From the NCBI RefSeq assembly GCF_003576645.1, contig NC_044919.1:29832715-29896714 (forward strand): a DNA stretch of 64,000 nucleotides, in the 5' to 3' direction. The notes beneath the pieces are model-generated. The model was not told the origin of the DNA. It saw only the letters and a list, made by a program, of their open reading frames with translations, and searched no databases. Shown in pieces: positions 14,927 through 26,868 of this stretch; positions within the stretch are counted from its first letter, which is position 1, and each line of letters begins with the position of its first letter. The DNA is from Ipomoea triloba (taxonomy: Eukaryota; Streptophyta; Magnoliopsida; Solanales; Convolvulaceae). Made by a program: the position numbers and the translations under genes.

Positions 14927-17900
14927 TTAACTGTGTATGTTGCACTGTTGCAGATGGGGCTGTTCATAGTTCACATGTTTCCTCCAATAAGGTTTATACT
15001 TCTCGACCCCAATATCTAACCATGGTTTCATTTTTCCATCATAATGAATTACTGCAGCCTGCTCAATATTGCCCCGCGGCACACCGGAATCATAACCTAA
15101 ACCAAGGACATGCCAACTTCTGTCAAGAGCCACTGTGTGCTTGTAAAATGTTATCCAACCAATTGGCAAAGTACCAGCTTTCAACAATGGCTTCTTACTT
15201 CCCTGTATATCATCCAGAGAGGAAAATTGGCAGTAGTGAGAAAAACAATAAAGAATGCAACAAAAATGCACTAGGTCTTTACACATATATACTAATTCCA
15301 CAGGCAATAAATTAGAAAAGAGAAAGATTAAGTTGTCATTAACCATTACCAGCTGCAAGTACTTGTGATAGACTGCGGTTAAATTACGCTGCCTCCATGC
15401 CTTCAGATCAAATAAATTCATCCCAAATGCCCATGTGCAGGTTTCCACATCAAACCTCTTTGCCATCATGGGGTCAGTAAAGTTAATAAACGCATCCATC
15501 CGACGGAATGAAGGCTCTCCTTGCTTACAAGTCTGCACAGCACCATTCACTTTACCCTTCATGTTAATTCTCCAAAGTGCTGAGAGATCCCTTTGGACAA
15601 CTACATCATGGTCAAGAAACACAAGCTTGTCGAGCAAAGGAAAAATATCTGGCAAATAAAACCGCAAGTGGTTCAATGCAGATGCATATCTTGGATCAAG
15701 TGACTCTTGCTTCTGCAAATTTGCATCATATTTGGTGGATAACCATTTGATATTGTCTATGCTTTGGATATGAATTGTTGCTTTGACCAGAGGGTTCAAT
15801 AAAAACCACATTGATATTGCAGGGAGGCTAACTGAATCTGTGACTATATGAAAGACAATTTTCTCAGGATCCTGTCAAATGCATCAAACATCATATTCAG
15901 TACATAAATAACTGATTAAAAAAAAAAAAAAAAAGTATTCAAAACAAATCAAGAGTAAATATCCTTGACCATCAACCTTGCCATATGCGTGTTAACACAA
16001 AGTTGAAAATATTCTTGATCATCTAAACCTCATTTGATAAACACACTAAAATCATGCATATAAGAGAACACAGTGCTGCATACATTAACAACTACTCTCC
16101 AAGTCTCCAACATCATTTTCATACACTCATAACCTCAGCCTTTTACTAAAAAAAAGTCATGTCCAAGAAAAATTGATATAATATGAGCATATGACCAATT
16201 TTAAGCCTCCCCAAAAGTGGAAAGGATGAATAAAAATAAAAGAAATGAAGAGATGTGGAACAAATAATGGCACCTGAAAGGCTGAAAAGAAAGAGCAGAT
16301 ACAAGAACAGCATACCTTAGCAGATGAAATGGTTGAGTTGACAACAACAGAACATGCCAAAATGTTATCAGAGAAAACAGCAAAGTGATATAGATCTGGA
16401 TTATGCAACTTATGTTGGTTAGGGAATTCCCGCTCTTCAGGCATCAGGGCAAAATATTCAGCTGTCAACCGCATGGAGAAGCAATGTAGGCCCTTAGGTG
16501 TAGTTCTTCCAGCTAGCTCTTCAAGAAATGCAACTTGATTCTTATGTGTTCTGAGCTGCTCTTCAGCACTATCTGTCATAGCGCGAAGTTTCTTCACCAT
16601 AGGTGTGCATTCAGGGAACATATGGCTAGCTTTTAATAAGGTTGCCTCCATGGCTTTCATCTTCTGCACAGCCCTGAAAAGGCTAATAGTTTGTAGGCAA
16701 AAAATGAAATGTATTGAAGCCCATAAAACAAATTGATTACCCAGAATACCCAGAAAACATTTTGTTCTGAGATAAACCAAAATCACCTCTGCCGGATGAT
16801 ATAAGCACCTAGTCAACATTTTATTAAGTTCACCAAGGACAGAATCTTGTAGAAATGTGATAGTACTCAGACAAAATATGGAGTTTATTTGTAAATGTTG
16901 GGGTATTAGAAAGGGAAAGGGAAAGGACCTAAGTTCATCTTCATCTTACCTCCGAGACAAATCAGAATCCTTAGTAACTTCACCCATAGCTCTTTCCAGG
17001 TCTTTGATTCGCATCTTGATCTCTTTCACAATATGAGATTTGCTACCTTGTGGAGAAAAACTCAGGTATACTTTTGCTCTAATAATCTGGTCTTTCATCT
17101 CCTTCAACTTCACATCTGATGTCTTCTGGGAATGTGAGATTCTACTCTGATCATGTTGAACCCTTTTAGGCTCAGACTGTGCCTGCAATAAAACCACAAA
17201 AAAAATAGGCATAAACAGCAAAGTTGATAATAAATTTGAAATTTCTGAGAGCCAAAGGAAAGAGTAATTTCGCAGTACTTTCAAAGTGAACAGCAGTGAG
17301 ATAGTGAGACAAGAAAAATAAATTCAGAATAAGTGTTTCCCATAAAAACAACAGAAATCTTAGATCTTCAACTGAAAAGCAAGTTTCTATCCTGACTAAT
17401 ATCACTATCACAGGGTTACATTGAAATCTAAGATGCAAATGTAATCCTAATAAATCTACCCTGCAATATTTACCTTTATTTTATATTTTTTTGAAGAAAG
17501 TTACCTTTATTTTAAACACCACTAATCATACTTCCCAATCAAGACTGTATTCAATTATAGTTCTGCAGTGTATTGAGTAAACAGACTTTAGACAACTCTA
17601 TCTTTTTATGTTTTGGAAAGGAAAAGCACATAAAAATCATAATCATTGGTGATAGATCAAAACAAAAGTGTGGAATTCAACAATTGCATCTGTGAGTAAA
17701 TTTCAAGAATGCAATCAACATTTCTTATAGTTTATGACACAGAGGGGAAAAAAATCTATTTAAGCTTCCGAAATTTCTGAATCACAAAGCTCCTCAAATA
17801 AAACTTAAGTATATTGCTACCCAGTACAACGATTAGAGGGTATTGGTGTAAGAATATCCTCTTTATTTAGGTGCATTGCATCACTTCATGTGGGAGTGGG

Positions 17901-19009
17901 GGAGAAGTCATACATTTTTCTTTGAATTTCGTACAACTTCCTCATGCTGACTATGTTGATTCTCTTCTTCGACATTTTGCATGATTCCTGAAACAAGTTA
18001 ACAACTGAGCGGCCAATGAAGATAAGAAGAAAAAGATATAATAATATTGGAATAGAACAAACCACTTTCTCCCAAGGTAGCATTCTCTGTGTTTTCTGAT
18101 ACATAGGTCCTATTACTCTCAATTAAAGAATCAGAACTAAACTTGTCATCTTTGTAAACAACCATGAGTGGCTCTTTCACATCCTCGCTTTCTTCCTATA
18201 CCATATCACATAAAATTCAGCACAAATAAGTAATTAGCCCAAGTAACCCGTTACACATGTTGACCAAACTTAGAAATTTCAGTTACCTCCTCTAATGCAC
18301 TGACAATATGAGCCTCTGTCCTATGCTTCTGAATCACCCAAAAAAAAAAAAATTTAAATCAATGTTTTAATCAATCTCAGTAAGAGCAGTGTACTACTAT
18401 TTTATAGCAAAAGATTGAAGAGGTGCACATTATAAAAGCTGTAATTATGGATGTTGACAAAAACAAATCACAGAACATAAAGGGAGCTTTTCACTTTTCC
18501 TCCCTCTGGATTCAAAGAGGTGGGACCAAGGAAGCAAATGTAGATGTAATAGCTTCGTGGTCCAACAATTGCAAATAAAATGTAAATTCCTATTAAATAA
18601 GCAAATCATATTTGCTTATTTCACCAAAAATAAAAATACAACACGTAGACAAAATTCGTCCAAATCCTCTTCCCTATTCTGTCCACATGCTATCAATCTA
18701 TCATACAACGATCAGAAATCAAAAAATAAATGTAAATCCTACTTAAGGTATAGAAAATCTTACAATAATCGATAAATCTTCAACAAATTCTCCCGGCTCT
18801 GCATCCAATCAATAAAACGGAATTAATAAGATTAAACTGCATACAAGCTCAATCACAAATTCCAGAAGTGAAATGAACCACTGGAAATGATACCTACCAT
18901 CACTATGAACGCTTTTAATCCTGTGAGACAGGAAGCAGATAGGAACACAAACGGAGATGAAGAGCAAAGAGAGGATGAAAATCCTCGTGCACCGATGGAA
19001 TTTCTTCAT
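14927..19009 (-). CDS. GAUT6-like: Galacturonosyltransferase, GAUT5/GAUT6 type (GT8)
   Basis: Golgi type II membrane glycosyltransferase of family GT8; GAUTs make pectin homogalacturonan from UDP-galacturonate. Minus-strand exons: 19009-18898, 18798-18764, 18328-18287, 18195-18063, 17987-17914, 17182-16950, 16673-16316, 15871-15350, 15202-14927, all GT-AG and in phase, 594 aa. MKKFHRC then a single hydrophobic anchor (residues 10-27) is followed by a variable stem, a charged coiled region (VKLKEMKDQIIRAK), then the conserved TPKGLHCFSMRLTAEY. The GT8 metal-binding DHD is at 416-418 (VFLDHDVVVQRDLS), then CTWAFGMNLFDL and the C-terminal HYDGKMKPWLDIG with CNIH. The N terminus and the DHDVVVQRDLS form resemble Arabidopsis GAUT6 more than GAUT1 or GAUT4. 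Exons 2 and 3 are only 35 and 42 nt. Its exact donor sugar is not provable from sequence. Confidence 0.93.
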
Positions 19010-19730
19010 TTACATCTACCTACCCTAAGCGCATGCTGGCTGATCCCAACTCCCACTCACGAGGTGCGAACTAAGGGTTTTTCCGCATCCGCTTCGCAAC
19101 TGCGATCCTGTATAAATAAGATCAGTCTCCTTGCCCGTCTGACTAGGGTTTTTTTCTGGATTTTCTCTATCAGGTCAGCCAAAAAGATCTCCGATTATTA
19201 TATTTCCAACAAACTAGTGTAGATTTTGTTCGAATGTGAAAAGCGATGAAGACGGAGAGATAGAGGGTGCCATGTTCGTATTGGCAAGCAAGGAACGTGA
19301 TTCGGCTCGGTGAGGAAGTAGTTAATTCTTTTTTCTTTTTGGGGGAATTTTTATATATATATATATTTTTAGTTGGGAGTTATTTTTGGAGGGGGATTTG
19401 AAAATGCTAAGACTACATATGTAATGACGAGCTCATGGGCCAATGGGGTATACCTACATGCGGTACTTTTTTTTTTTGGAAACACCTACATGCGGTAACT
19501 TATGTAATGAAATTACATTTCGTGGTTAGTCGGTAACAAACTAACAATTATTCAAATGTGTGAAATATTACTCCGTATAATTTTAGTTTTCAAATGATTA
19601 CAAAGAGAAATTAGTTTAGTTTGTCTAAAATTAATTAATTCAAATAAAAAATGTCAATAGACACTTTCAACATGCTTTATATTTTTCAAAGCCTATAATA
19701 ACATTCTTTTTTAAAGTCATCACTATTGTA
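19010..19730. other. GAUT upstream region
   Basis: Should contain the GAUT promoter and leader. Two AGGGTTT (telo-box-like) words occur on the plus strand near 19073 and 19145. From about 19320 on it is AT-rich with nothing recognisable; the phrase ACATGCGGTA occurs twice (about 19453 and 19488) as a small local duplication. Confidence 0.4.
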
Positions 19731-20033
19731 CAGAGTCGTATTTTAGGGCGTGCAAGATGAGCAATAGCACAGGGCCCCAAAAAAATTTTGAGCCTCCTAG
19801 TCCAGCCCTGGTTATGTTTACATGTGTTATGTTTAGATAAACTTATTAAATAAAATATTTGTAGTTTGCATTATATTTAAAATTTTGTTCATAATAAATA
19901 AAATTTGAATCTGTTTCAGCTTTTTTGCATTTTTTTCTTTACAATTTTTCTTCAATTAACAGTTTATTTATACTTTGGTAGGGCTTCACATATTTACCAG
20001 CACAGAGTCACGCAAATAAAAAAATCGGCCCTG
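19731..20033. mobile_element. hAT-like MITE
   Basis: About 303 bp, starting CAGAGTCG and ending CGGCCCTG, so the termini are CAGRGYCG inverted repeats, a common hAT form. Flanked by the 8-bp duplication CTATTGTA (19723-19730 and 20034-20041). The body is AT-rich and non-coding. Confidence 0.75.
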
Positions 20034-20321
20034 CTATTGTACAAATGGTAAATGCATTATTCAATAATAAATTTGTATCATCGTACGGAGTATTTTGTTT
20101 TAATTTTTCATATTGCATTAGTGTAGTGGTATCTGAACTCTAATTGCATTTAGACAATACGGAGGATGTTTTAATTTTATTAGAACAAATCAATAAAAGA
20201 TTGTAACTCACTTATTTTTATATTAGTTGAGCATGATACGTCAATATGAAGTAAAAAAATTAGATGTAAATAAAGTATTACTCTATACATATTGAGCATC
20301 TAGATTCGGTCATTAAAAAAA

Positions 20322-20421
20322 GTGAATTTTTTTATTGGTTCTTTTATACTCATTATTAAAATATCTGAAATGTGAATTTTTTTATTGGTTCTTTTATACT
20401 CATTATTAAAATATCTGATAT
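20322..20421. repeat. Tandem duplication, 2 x 50 bp
   Basis: A 50-base unit beginning GTGAATTTTTTTATTGG is repeated head to tail without visible change apart from the last bases. The surrounding 20034-20870 is AT-rich without any other recognisable feature. Confidence 0.85.
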
Positions 20422-20907
20422 AATTATTGGTTTTGTTTAATGAGAATCACAAATTATGTTTAATAACTCAATAATTTTCATGGTTGAACCTTATAGAGCC
20501 CAATTGATCTGACTAGGCCAAACTTATCCACTCAAAACTACCGTAAGAGGACTAAATAACCTTTTTAGGTTGAGGTCATTCCGTCCAAATTTTATAGCCT
20601 TAAAGATAATTTGTAGTACTAAAATCTTTTGTGCTAATTGTTATTAAAGATGATAATCTCACCGCTCTATATGGTCACCAACACAAGGAAAAAGGTTTCA
20701 TACAAGTTGAGGATAATGTTATTTGTTGTTGTTTGGTTCATAGAATTCACTTTTCAATGGGAATTGAATTTCTCACATTTGAAGAAAACAAAATATACGG
20801 TATTATATGGTATTTTGTTTTCAATAACAATTGGGAAGAGAAAAACCGACATGACTATTTTATCATTATGATTTTTTTATTATTATCATTTTTTTTAGAG
20901 TAAAAGA

Positions 20908-21710
20908 TTAATTCATTAAATCATCAAGAATACAATCTCTAAGAAAAATAGGAGGAGTATCAAACCACTCCCCGCAATCTGACTCATAAACGGCCTCCCG
21001 AGCAACAGTATGGGCGGCGCGATTCGCAGATCGCTTAGCAAAACAAAAATCAACATCATTAATCTGAGATGCTAATTCTTTAATATCACATATTATTAAA
21101 CCAAAAGCAGAAGTAAAGTCATGACCAGATATTGCTTTAAAAACTAGTTGGGAATCCGTTTCCACGTCAACTTCGCCTAGACATGTATCCTTTAACCAGC
21201 TCAGAGCCTCTCTCATTCCAATAGCCTCGGCCTCCTTTGGACCATAAATACCTTGCCCACGCAGATTCTTCGCACCTAGAAAATGACCATCATGATCTCT
21301 AAGGAGCCAACCGAATCCCGTGATCCCTTTGGTCTGATTAATTGCAGCATCTGTATTCATTTTTAGCCTTCCTCTTTGCGGCTTCTCCCATCTAACAACA
21401 CTTCTAGGGCCTTGATTCACAATTGGACTAGTATTAGCAGCACTCCAATTCTCAAGGAATAATAAAGAATGTCTCAACATTAAGCTCAAGTCAAAAGAAG
21501 CTCCCTGCCACACACACTCATTGCGGCTGCACCAAATACCCCAGCAAATAATTACAAATTTAGCAATCAACTCATTATGCAATGCATTCAGGCAATCAAA
21601 AAACCAGTCTTGCACATTATTACCCATTACAGGAAGGTTCGGCAGACCAACCATGCTATATGCTTTCTTCGCTTCTCGGCAACATGCAAACAGGTGACAA
21701 GCACTCTCAT
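20908..21710 (-). pseudogene. LINE RNase H domain and end of zf-RVT (3' part)
   Basis: Open minus-strand frame. Near its start ACHLFACCREAKK continues the zinc-binding domain. An RNase H fold follows: LKMNTDAAINQTKG, ALSWL, VETDSQLVFKAISG and the FAKRSANRAAH signature, ending WFDTPPIFLRDC. The catalytic acidic residues of this RNase H type are visible (the first D in MNTDAA and the D in VETDSQ). The upstream half is in register across the Copia insertion. It is a fragment of a transposon protein, not a host gene. Confidence 0.85.
21706..21710. repeat. Copia target-site duplication, left copy
   Basis: CTCAT directly before the 5' LTR, matched by CTCAT at 26110-26114 directly after the 3' LTR. 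Five bases is the standard Copia duplication. Confidence 0.9.
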
Positions 21711-21847
21711 TGTTAGGACTCCTAGTGTTAGTCATGTTAGGACTCCTATTGTTAGATACTTCTATTCTTGTTATGCTTCTATAGTTTGTATATAGGTGTT
21801 ACAGATCATATTGTACAGTCAAGATTGAATATATACAAACCTTAATC
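21711..21847 (+). repeat. Copia 5' LTR (137 bp)
   Basis: Starts TGTTAGGACTCC and ends ACAAACCTTAATC. The terminal dinucleotides are TG and TC rather than TG and CA. Inside, a 24-base stretch starting TGTTAGGACTCCTA is repeated twice in tandem at the start. The length is short for an autonomous element. Confidence 0.9.
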
Positions 21848-21869
21848 TGGTATCAATCGCCAGGCGTTG

Positions 21870-21900
<31 letters not shown>

Positions 21901-24900
21901 ATGGCCGACGCTGCGTCTACGGCTGTTTCATCGGAGAGGACGGTCTCCGACGGCGCTCCGTCACCTCTGCCGGCGTCGAATGCTCTCTCGTCGGCTCATC
22001 ATTACGTTAGTATTAAATTAACTTCACGTAATTTCCTTTTTTGGAGAGCTCAGCTGGTTCCGTTTCTTCACGGTCAGCGCTTAATGGGATTCATTGATGG
22101 TTCAATCCCTGCTCCGCCTATGCTGCTTCCGCCACCGGCTGCTACGCCGACTGCTGCCCCTGCCGTCAACCCGGCGTACGCGCCTTGGTTCCACCAAGAC
22201 CAAGCGATTCTGTCGATGATCATCTCATCGCTTTCGGAGGAAGTTATTCCAATTGTTCTCGGCAAGCAAACTTCAATGGCAGCCTGGAATGCCCTCGAAC
22301 TCGCCCTAGCTTCCACTTCTCGCGCTCGGGCTGTCCATTTACTCGGCCAACTTCAGACTTTGCAGCAGGGTGAAGCCTCTGTTGTGGACTATTTAGGTCG
22401 TGTGAAGGTTCTTCTTGAAGACCTTGTGCTTGCGGGTCGACCGGTGACTGATGATGAGATGAACATCTACGCCTTCCGAGGCTTGCGGGCGGAGTTTCGT
22501 TCCTTTGCGGCATCCCTGTCCACTCGGCCGGTGCCCTTAACGTTGGAGGAGATGGCGGATTTGTTAGGGGCTCAGGAGTTTGCTCATGTTGCTGAATTCT
22601 CGCCCGCTGGAATGCAGTCGCCGTCGGCTGCTCATGTTGCTCGGCGTGGTTCGAGTCGCGGAGGTCGTCGCGGCTCACAGCAGTGGCGCGGTGGCCAGTC
22701 GCGATCTGGTGGTGGTTCTGCAGCGTCTGGACAGTTCGCGCAGCAGTGGCACGGTTCTGGTTCTGGAGGCCAGGGTCGTGGGCAGCAGCGTGGTGGTCGT
22801 GGCGGCTCGAGGTCAAATTTACGTTGCCAAATTTGTGATATACCCGGGCATTCGGCTTTGACGTGCTATCGTCGCTATTCAGTTGGGTCGCAGGCTCATA
22901 TGGTTTACCAGGACTCTACTGACTCGGGCTCGTTGGCTTCTCAGACTTGGTTCCCGGATACGGGGGCCACCGATCATGCCACTCCGGATGCTCGTTCTTT
23001 CACAGCGGCTGAGGACTATGTTGGTACTGACTCCCTTCGGGTTGGTAATGGTAAGGCTCTGCCTATTTCTAGTGTTGGTTCTACATCGTTTACTACCCCA
23101 TCCCGTTCTTTTAAGATGTCTCGCGTTTTACATGTTCCTGATTTGTCTGCGTCATTGCTTTCTGTTCAGAAATTTGCTTCTGAAAATTCTGTGTTTTTTG
23201 AGTTTTACCCCACTTATTTTGTTGTGAAGGATATCCGCACCAAAGCGGTCCTCCTCAGGGGTAACAGTTCGGGTGGTTTATATTCTTTGCTGGTTTCTAC
23301 ACCTTCTGCTTTTGTTTCGGCCCGGGCATCGTCTTCGGTGTGGCATGGACGCCTTGGCCATCCTCATCATCGTGCTCAGAGTCACATATTGAAGTCTTGC
23401 TTAGTTAGTTCGTCTAGTAGATTAGATTCTATTTGCACTGCTTGTAAGCTTGGGAAATCTGCGCGTTTCCCTCTTTCTAGTGTTCGTTCTTCTAGTACTC
23501 ATGTCTTAGATTTGGTTTATAGTGACATTTGGGGCCCTGCTCCGGTTACTTCTGTTAATGGATACCGCTATTTCGTTATTTTTGTCGATGATTTTACTCG
23601 CTTTACTTGGTTTTATCCTATGCGTTTAAAATCTGATTTATATGCTGTTTTTGCCCAATTTCGTGCTTTGGTTGAGCGCTCTTTTGGCTGTCGTATTAAG
23701 TCTATTCAGTCCGATCTTGGGGCTGAATACAAGAAGTTGCATTCTGAGTTTCTTCGTCTAGGTATTTTTCATAGGCAGTCTTGCGCTTACACTCACGAGC
23801 AAAACGGTCGTGTTGAGCGTAAGCATCGTCATATAGTTGAGACAGGTCTTACTTTGCTTGCTCATTCTTCTGTTCCCTCTCGATTCTGGGATTATGCGTT
23901 TGAGTGTGCGGTTTATCTTATTAATCGTATGCCTACTTCTGTTTTAGCCAATAAGAGTCCCTATGCTGTCTTATATCGGTCACCGCCCTCCTATTCTTTT
24001 CTGCGTGTCTTCGGTTGTTTGTGTTTCCCACACTTACGTCCGTATAATCGTCATAAAATGAGTTTCCGGTCTGCTCCCTGTGTTTTTCTTGGTTATCCTG
24101 ATTCTTTTCGGGGGTATCGATGTATGGACTTAAACACTAACAAAGTTTTCATCTGTAGGCATGTTCGTTTCGATGAGCATGTGTTTCCTTTTGCCACTAA
24201 GCCAGTTGTGCAGCCCGATGTGAGTCCTCAGTCGTTGCCATGGGGAGTTGCCCGGTTAGCTCCTGCTTCCCCTAACACGGAGGTGTTGTCTACTCTGGAT
24301 TCTCAGCAGGTGGTCCCGTCTCGGGGTCGTCGTACTCGTGCAGTGCCCCAGGGTCCTGGTCCCATGACTCGGAGTCGGGCTCAGAAGGAAGGTGCGGTTC
24401 TGGTTGCTTTGTCTGCTGAGTTGAGCCCGTCAGAGCCTACTTGTTATACTCAGGCTGCTCGGTTTCCTGAATGGCGTGAGGCTATGGACGCTGAGTTCAA
24501 TGCCCTGCTGCAGAATCAGACTTGGAGACTTGTTCCGTTTAAGCAGGGCATGAATGTTGTGGGCTGCAAATGGGTTTTTCGCACCAAGCGAAAGGCGGAT
24601 GGTTCGGTTGATCGGCACAAAGCCAGACTTGTGGCCAAAGGCTTTAATCAGGTGGTAGGTCAGGATTTCTTTGATACGTTTAGTCCTGTTGTGAAGCCAA
24701 CTACGGTACGTCTCCTTCTGTCTTTGGCACTTTCTTCAGGCTGGGCTGTGCGGCAGCTTGATGTGCACAATGCGTTCTTAAATGGGAATCTAGCTGAGAC
24801 TGTGTATATGGCTCAACCGCCTGGTTATGCTGATTCGGATTTTCCGGACCATGTATGTTTGTTGCAGAGATCTCTGTATGGTCTTAAGCAGGCTCCGCGT

Positions 24901-25959
24901 GCGTGGTTCTTGCGTTTACATGCTTTTCTTTTGTCGGTTGGTTTTAGGGCTTCTAAGACCGATGTGTCTCTGTTCATTTACTCTCAAGGGGACTTGCGTG
25001 TCTATCTGCTTGTTTATGTGGACGATATCCTTGTTATGGGGAGTGACTCAGATTTGGTATCTGTGCTGATATCTAAACTCTCCGTGGCGTTTAAAATTCG
25101 GGATCTTGGTAGCCCGTCTTTCTTTCTGGGAATTGAGACTGTAGCTCTTGATGGCGGTTTACTGCTTTCTCAGAAGCGGTATATGCTTGATATTCTCAAG
25201 CGCGCAGGTATGACTGACTGCAAGCCTTTGGCAACCCCTATTCCTGTATCTCGTTCTTCTGGTGTGTCCTCTGAACCATATGCAGATCCCACGAGATACA
25301 GGAGTCTTGCAGGTGCTTTGCAGTATCTCACTATTACTCGTCCGGATTTATCGTTTGCGGTGAATCAATTGTGTCAGCATATGCATTCTCCTTCGGCGGA
25401 TCACTGGGCTCAGCTTAAGCGAGTTCTTCGGTATGTGAAGGGCACTACTCATATGGGTTTGAAACTGCGTAAGTCTTCTCCTTTGGTTATTCATGCTTAC
25501 TGTGACTCGGATTGGGCTGGCTGTCCTGTGGATCGGAAATCTACAAGTGGGTTTGCTGTGTTCTTGGGGTCTAATCTTGTGTCATGGGTCTGCAAGAAAT
25601 AGCGTACTGTAGCTCGTTCGTCTACCGAAGCCGAATACAAGGCCATTGCGGATGTTTGTGCTGAGGTCACTTGGGTTGTCTCTTTACTTCGTGAACTTGG
25701 CTTGCCCCCGTCCTCTTCGCCGACACTGTGGTGTGACAATCTGGGTGCCACGTATATGTGTGCTAATCCCGTGTTTCATGCTCGCACGAAACACATTGAG
25801 ATAGACTATCATTTTGTTCGTGATAAGGTGGCTGCAGGTGAGCTTCAGGTTAATTTCATCTCCACCAAAGATCAGTTGGCTGACATCTTCACCAAACCAT
25901 TGGCGGCTCCTCGTTTTACCTTTCTTCGTGACAAGCTTCAGGTCGCTGCGCCTTCCTGA
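21901..25959 (+). pseudogene. Copia gag-pol polyprotein, interrupted by a TAG codon
   Basis: The frame opens at ATG 21901 and runs 1233 codons to a TAG at 25600-25602, then stays in the same frame to TGA at 25957-25959. Domains in order: UBN2-type gag (about 40-240), a Gly/Arg/Ser-rich linker, a CCHC zinc knuckle (CQICDIPGHSALTC, about 310-323), aspartic protease (WFPDTGATDHAT, near 350), integrase zinc-binding (WHGRLGHPHHRAQSH), integrase core from about 540 (SDIWGPAP), reverse transcriptase with NAFLNG and YVDD (about 1039), and after the stop RNase H with STEAEY and IFTKPL. The stop lies immediately before the RNase H core, so this copy makes a truncated product unless the codon is read through. 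No frameshift is seen elsewhere. Confidence 0.92.
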
Positions 25960-25972
25960 GCTTGCGGGGGAG

Positions 25973-26109
25973 TGTTAGGACTCCTAGTGTTAGTCATGTT
26001 AGGACTCCTATTGTTAGATACTTCTATTCTTGTTATGCTTCTATAGTTTGTATATAGGTGTTACAGATCATATTGTACAGTCAAGATTGAATATATACAA
26101 ACCTTAATC
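25973..26109 (+). repeat. Copia 3' LTR (137 bp)
   Basis: Same sequence as the 5' LTR by eye over all 137 bases. Preceded by the polypurine tract GCGGGGGAG and followed by the CTCAT duplication. Confidence 0.9.
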
Positions 26110-26114
26110 CTCAT

Positions 26115-26719
26115 CCTCCTCCCTGCACATATGGCAAACCAAGGAGCAGTCAACATGTTTTCTCATTAGTGCATCCCGGGTTGGCAAGAAAGATGACGCC
26201 AGTTGCCAACAAAAGGTTTTAACTTTTGGTGGCACATTAATATGCCAAATGTTCCCCCACGGGCGGTTATCCTGCATGACCCTCATTTGAGGTCTATAAC
26301 TAGACTTAACAGTGTATTTTCCCTTATGGTCCCAAAACCAAATCCAAGAATCTGGTGGTTTACGAACACTAACAGGTATTTGCAAGATTAACTTTGCATC
26401 GCCTTCATCAAAAATATCATTAATGTATTGAACATCCCACCACGTACCTTGTTCATTTAGTAAGGAAGCCACTGGCGCATTACGAATGGATTCATGCAGA
26501 ATCGTTTGTATATACGGACCTTCATCAGATGGCAGCCAAGGATCTCGTCCAATAATAGTATCTTGCCCATTGTGGGCTTCCTTCATCTAATACCACTTTA
26601 TCAACAAAAGTCTCCATTAAAAATACTACTGCCGGCCTCTTATCGCGAACAAGGTCCGCAAGAACACGAATTGCCGACTGGTTGCCAAGCCCCCGGCAAT
26701 TCCATGATAACAGACTCAT
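26115..26719 (-). pseudogene. LINE endonuclease start fused by deletion to zf-RVT domain
   Basis: From ATG 26719 the minus strand encodes SLLSWNCRGLGNQSAIR and VVFLMET, the conserved start of the LINE AP endonuclease. Around 26590 the frame changes and the protein resumes in another frame as GRDPWLPSDEGPYIQT and then the zinc-binding domain (PPKVKTFCWQLASSFLPTRDALMRK, CHMC). The missing middle is most of the endonuclease plus the reverse transcriptase. This is one deletion junction, with a frame change, not a series of small lesions. Confidence 0.85.
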
Positions 26720-26868
26720 AATCCTAGACGGACTTGCTCCGCAAGACCCGCCCCCAACGCGTTTTTTGAACCAGAAGTTTCACAGTCCATTGCCACACTT
26801 TCAACACAAGTATGGTCAAGGCTCGCGAAAGAGGCGAGAGAGAGACCAATTTTTTTAGTATTATCATT

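Larger units (their letters stand above)
21711..26109 (+). mobile_element. Ty1/Copia LTR retrotransposon, nearly intact, nested in a LINE
   Basis: Complete structure: 5' LTR 21711-21847, tRNA-primer site directly after it (TGGTATCAATCGCC from 21848), an untranslated leader ending in a long T-tract (about 21871-21898), the gag-pol frame, a purine-rich tract ending GCGGGGGAG (25964-25972) and 3' LTR 25973-26109. The two LTRs appear identical and the TSD is perfect, so the insertion is recent. Domain order (gag, protease, integrase, reverse transcriptase, RNase H) is that of Copia, not Gypsy. The total length is 4399 bp. One in-frame stop codon blocks the final domain. Confidence 0.95.
20891..26848 (-). 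mobile_element. Internally deleted LINE (non-LTR retrotransposon) interrupted by a Copia element
   Basis: The 5' part (right side) starts near 26848 and encodes the beginning of an AP endonuclease. It then jumps to the reverse-transcriptase zinc-binding domain, and after the Copia insertion continues with an RNase H domain that ends at 20908, close to the 3' end. A 20-base target duplication with one mismatch flanks the whole (20871-20890 and 26849-26868; ATTTTTTTA then T or G, then TATTATCATT). Without the Copia element the LINE is only about 1.55 kb, so most of the endonuclease and all of the reverse transcriptase are missing. It could only move using proteins from another copy. Confidence 0.85.

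Noticed and set aside
22244..22816. Long antisense open frame of 190 codons inside the Copia gag region
   Set aside because: It is the shadow of a GC-rich sense frame; only the sense frame shows retroelement domains.
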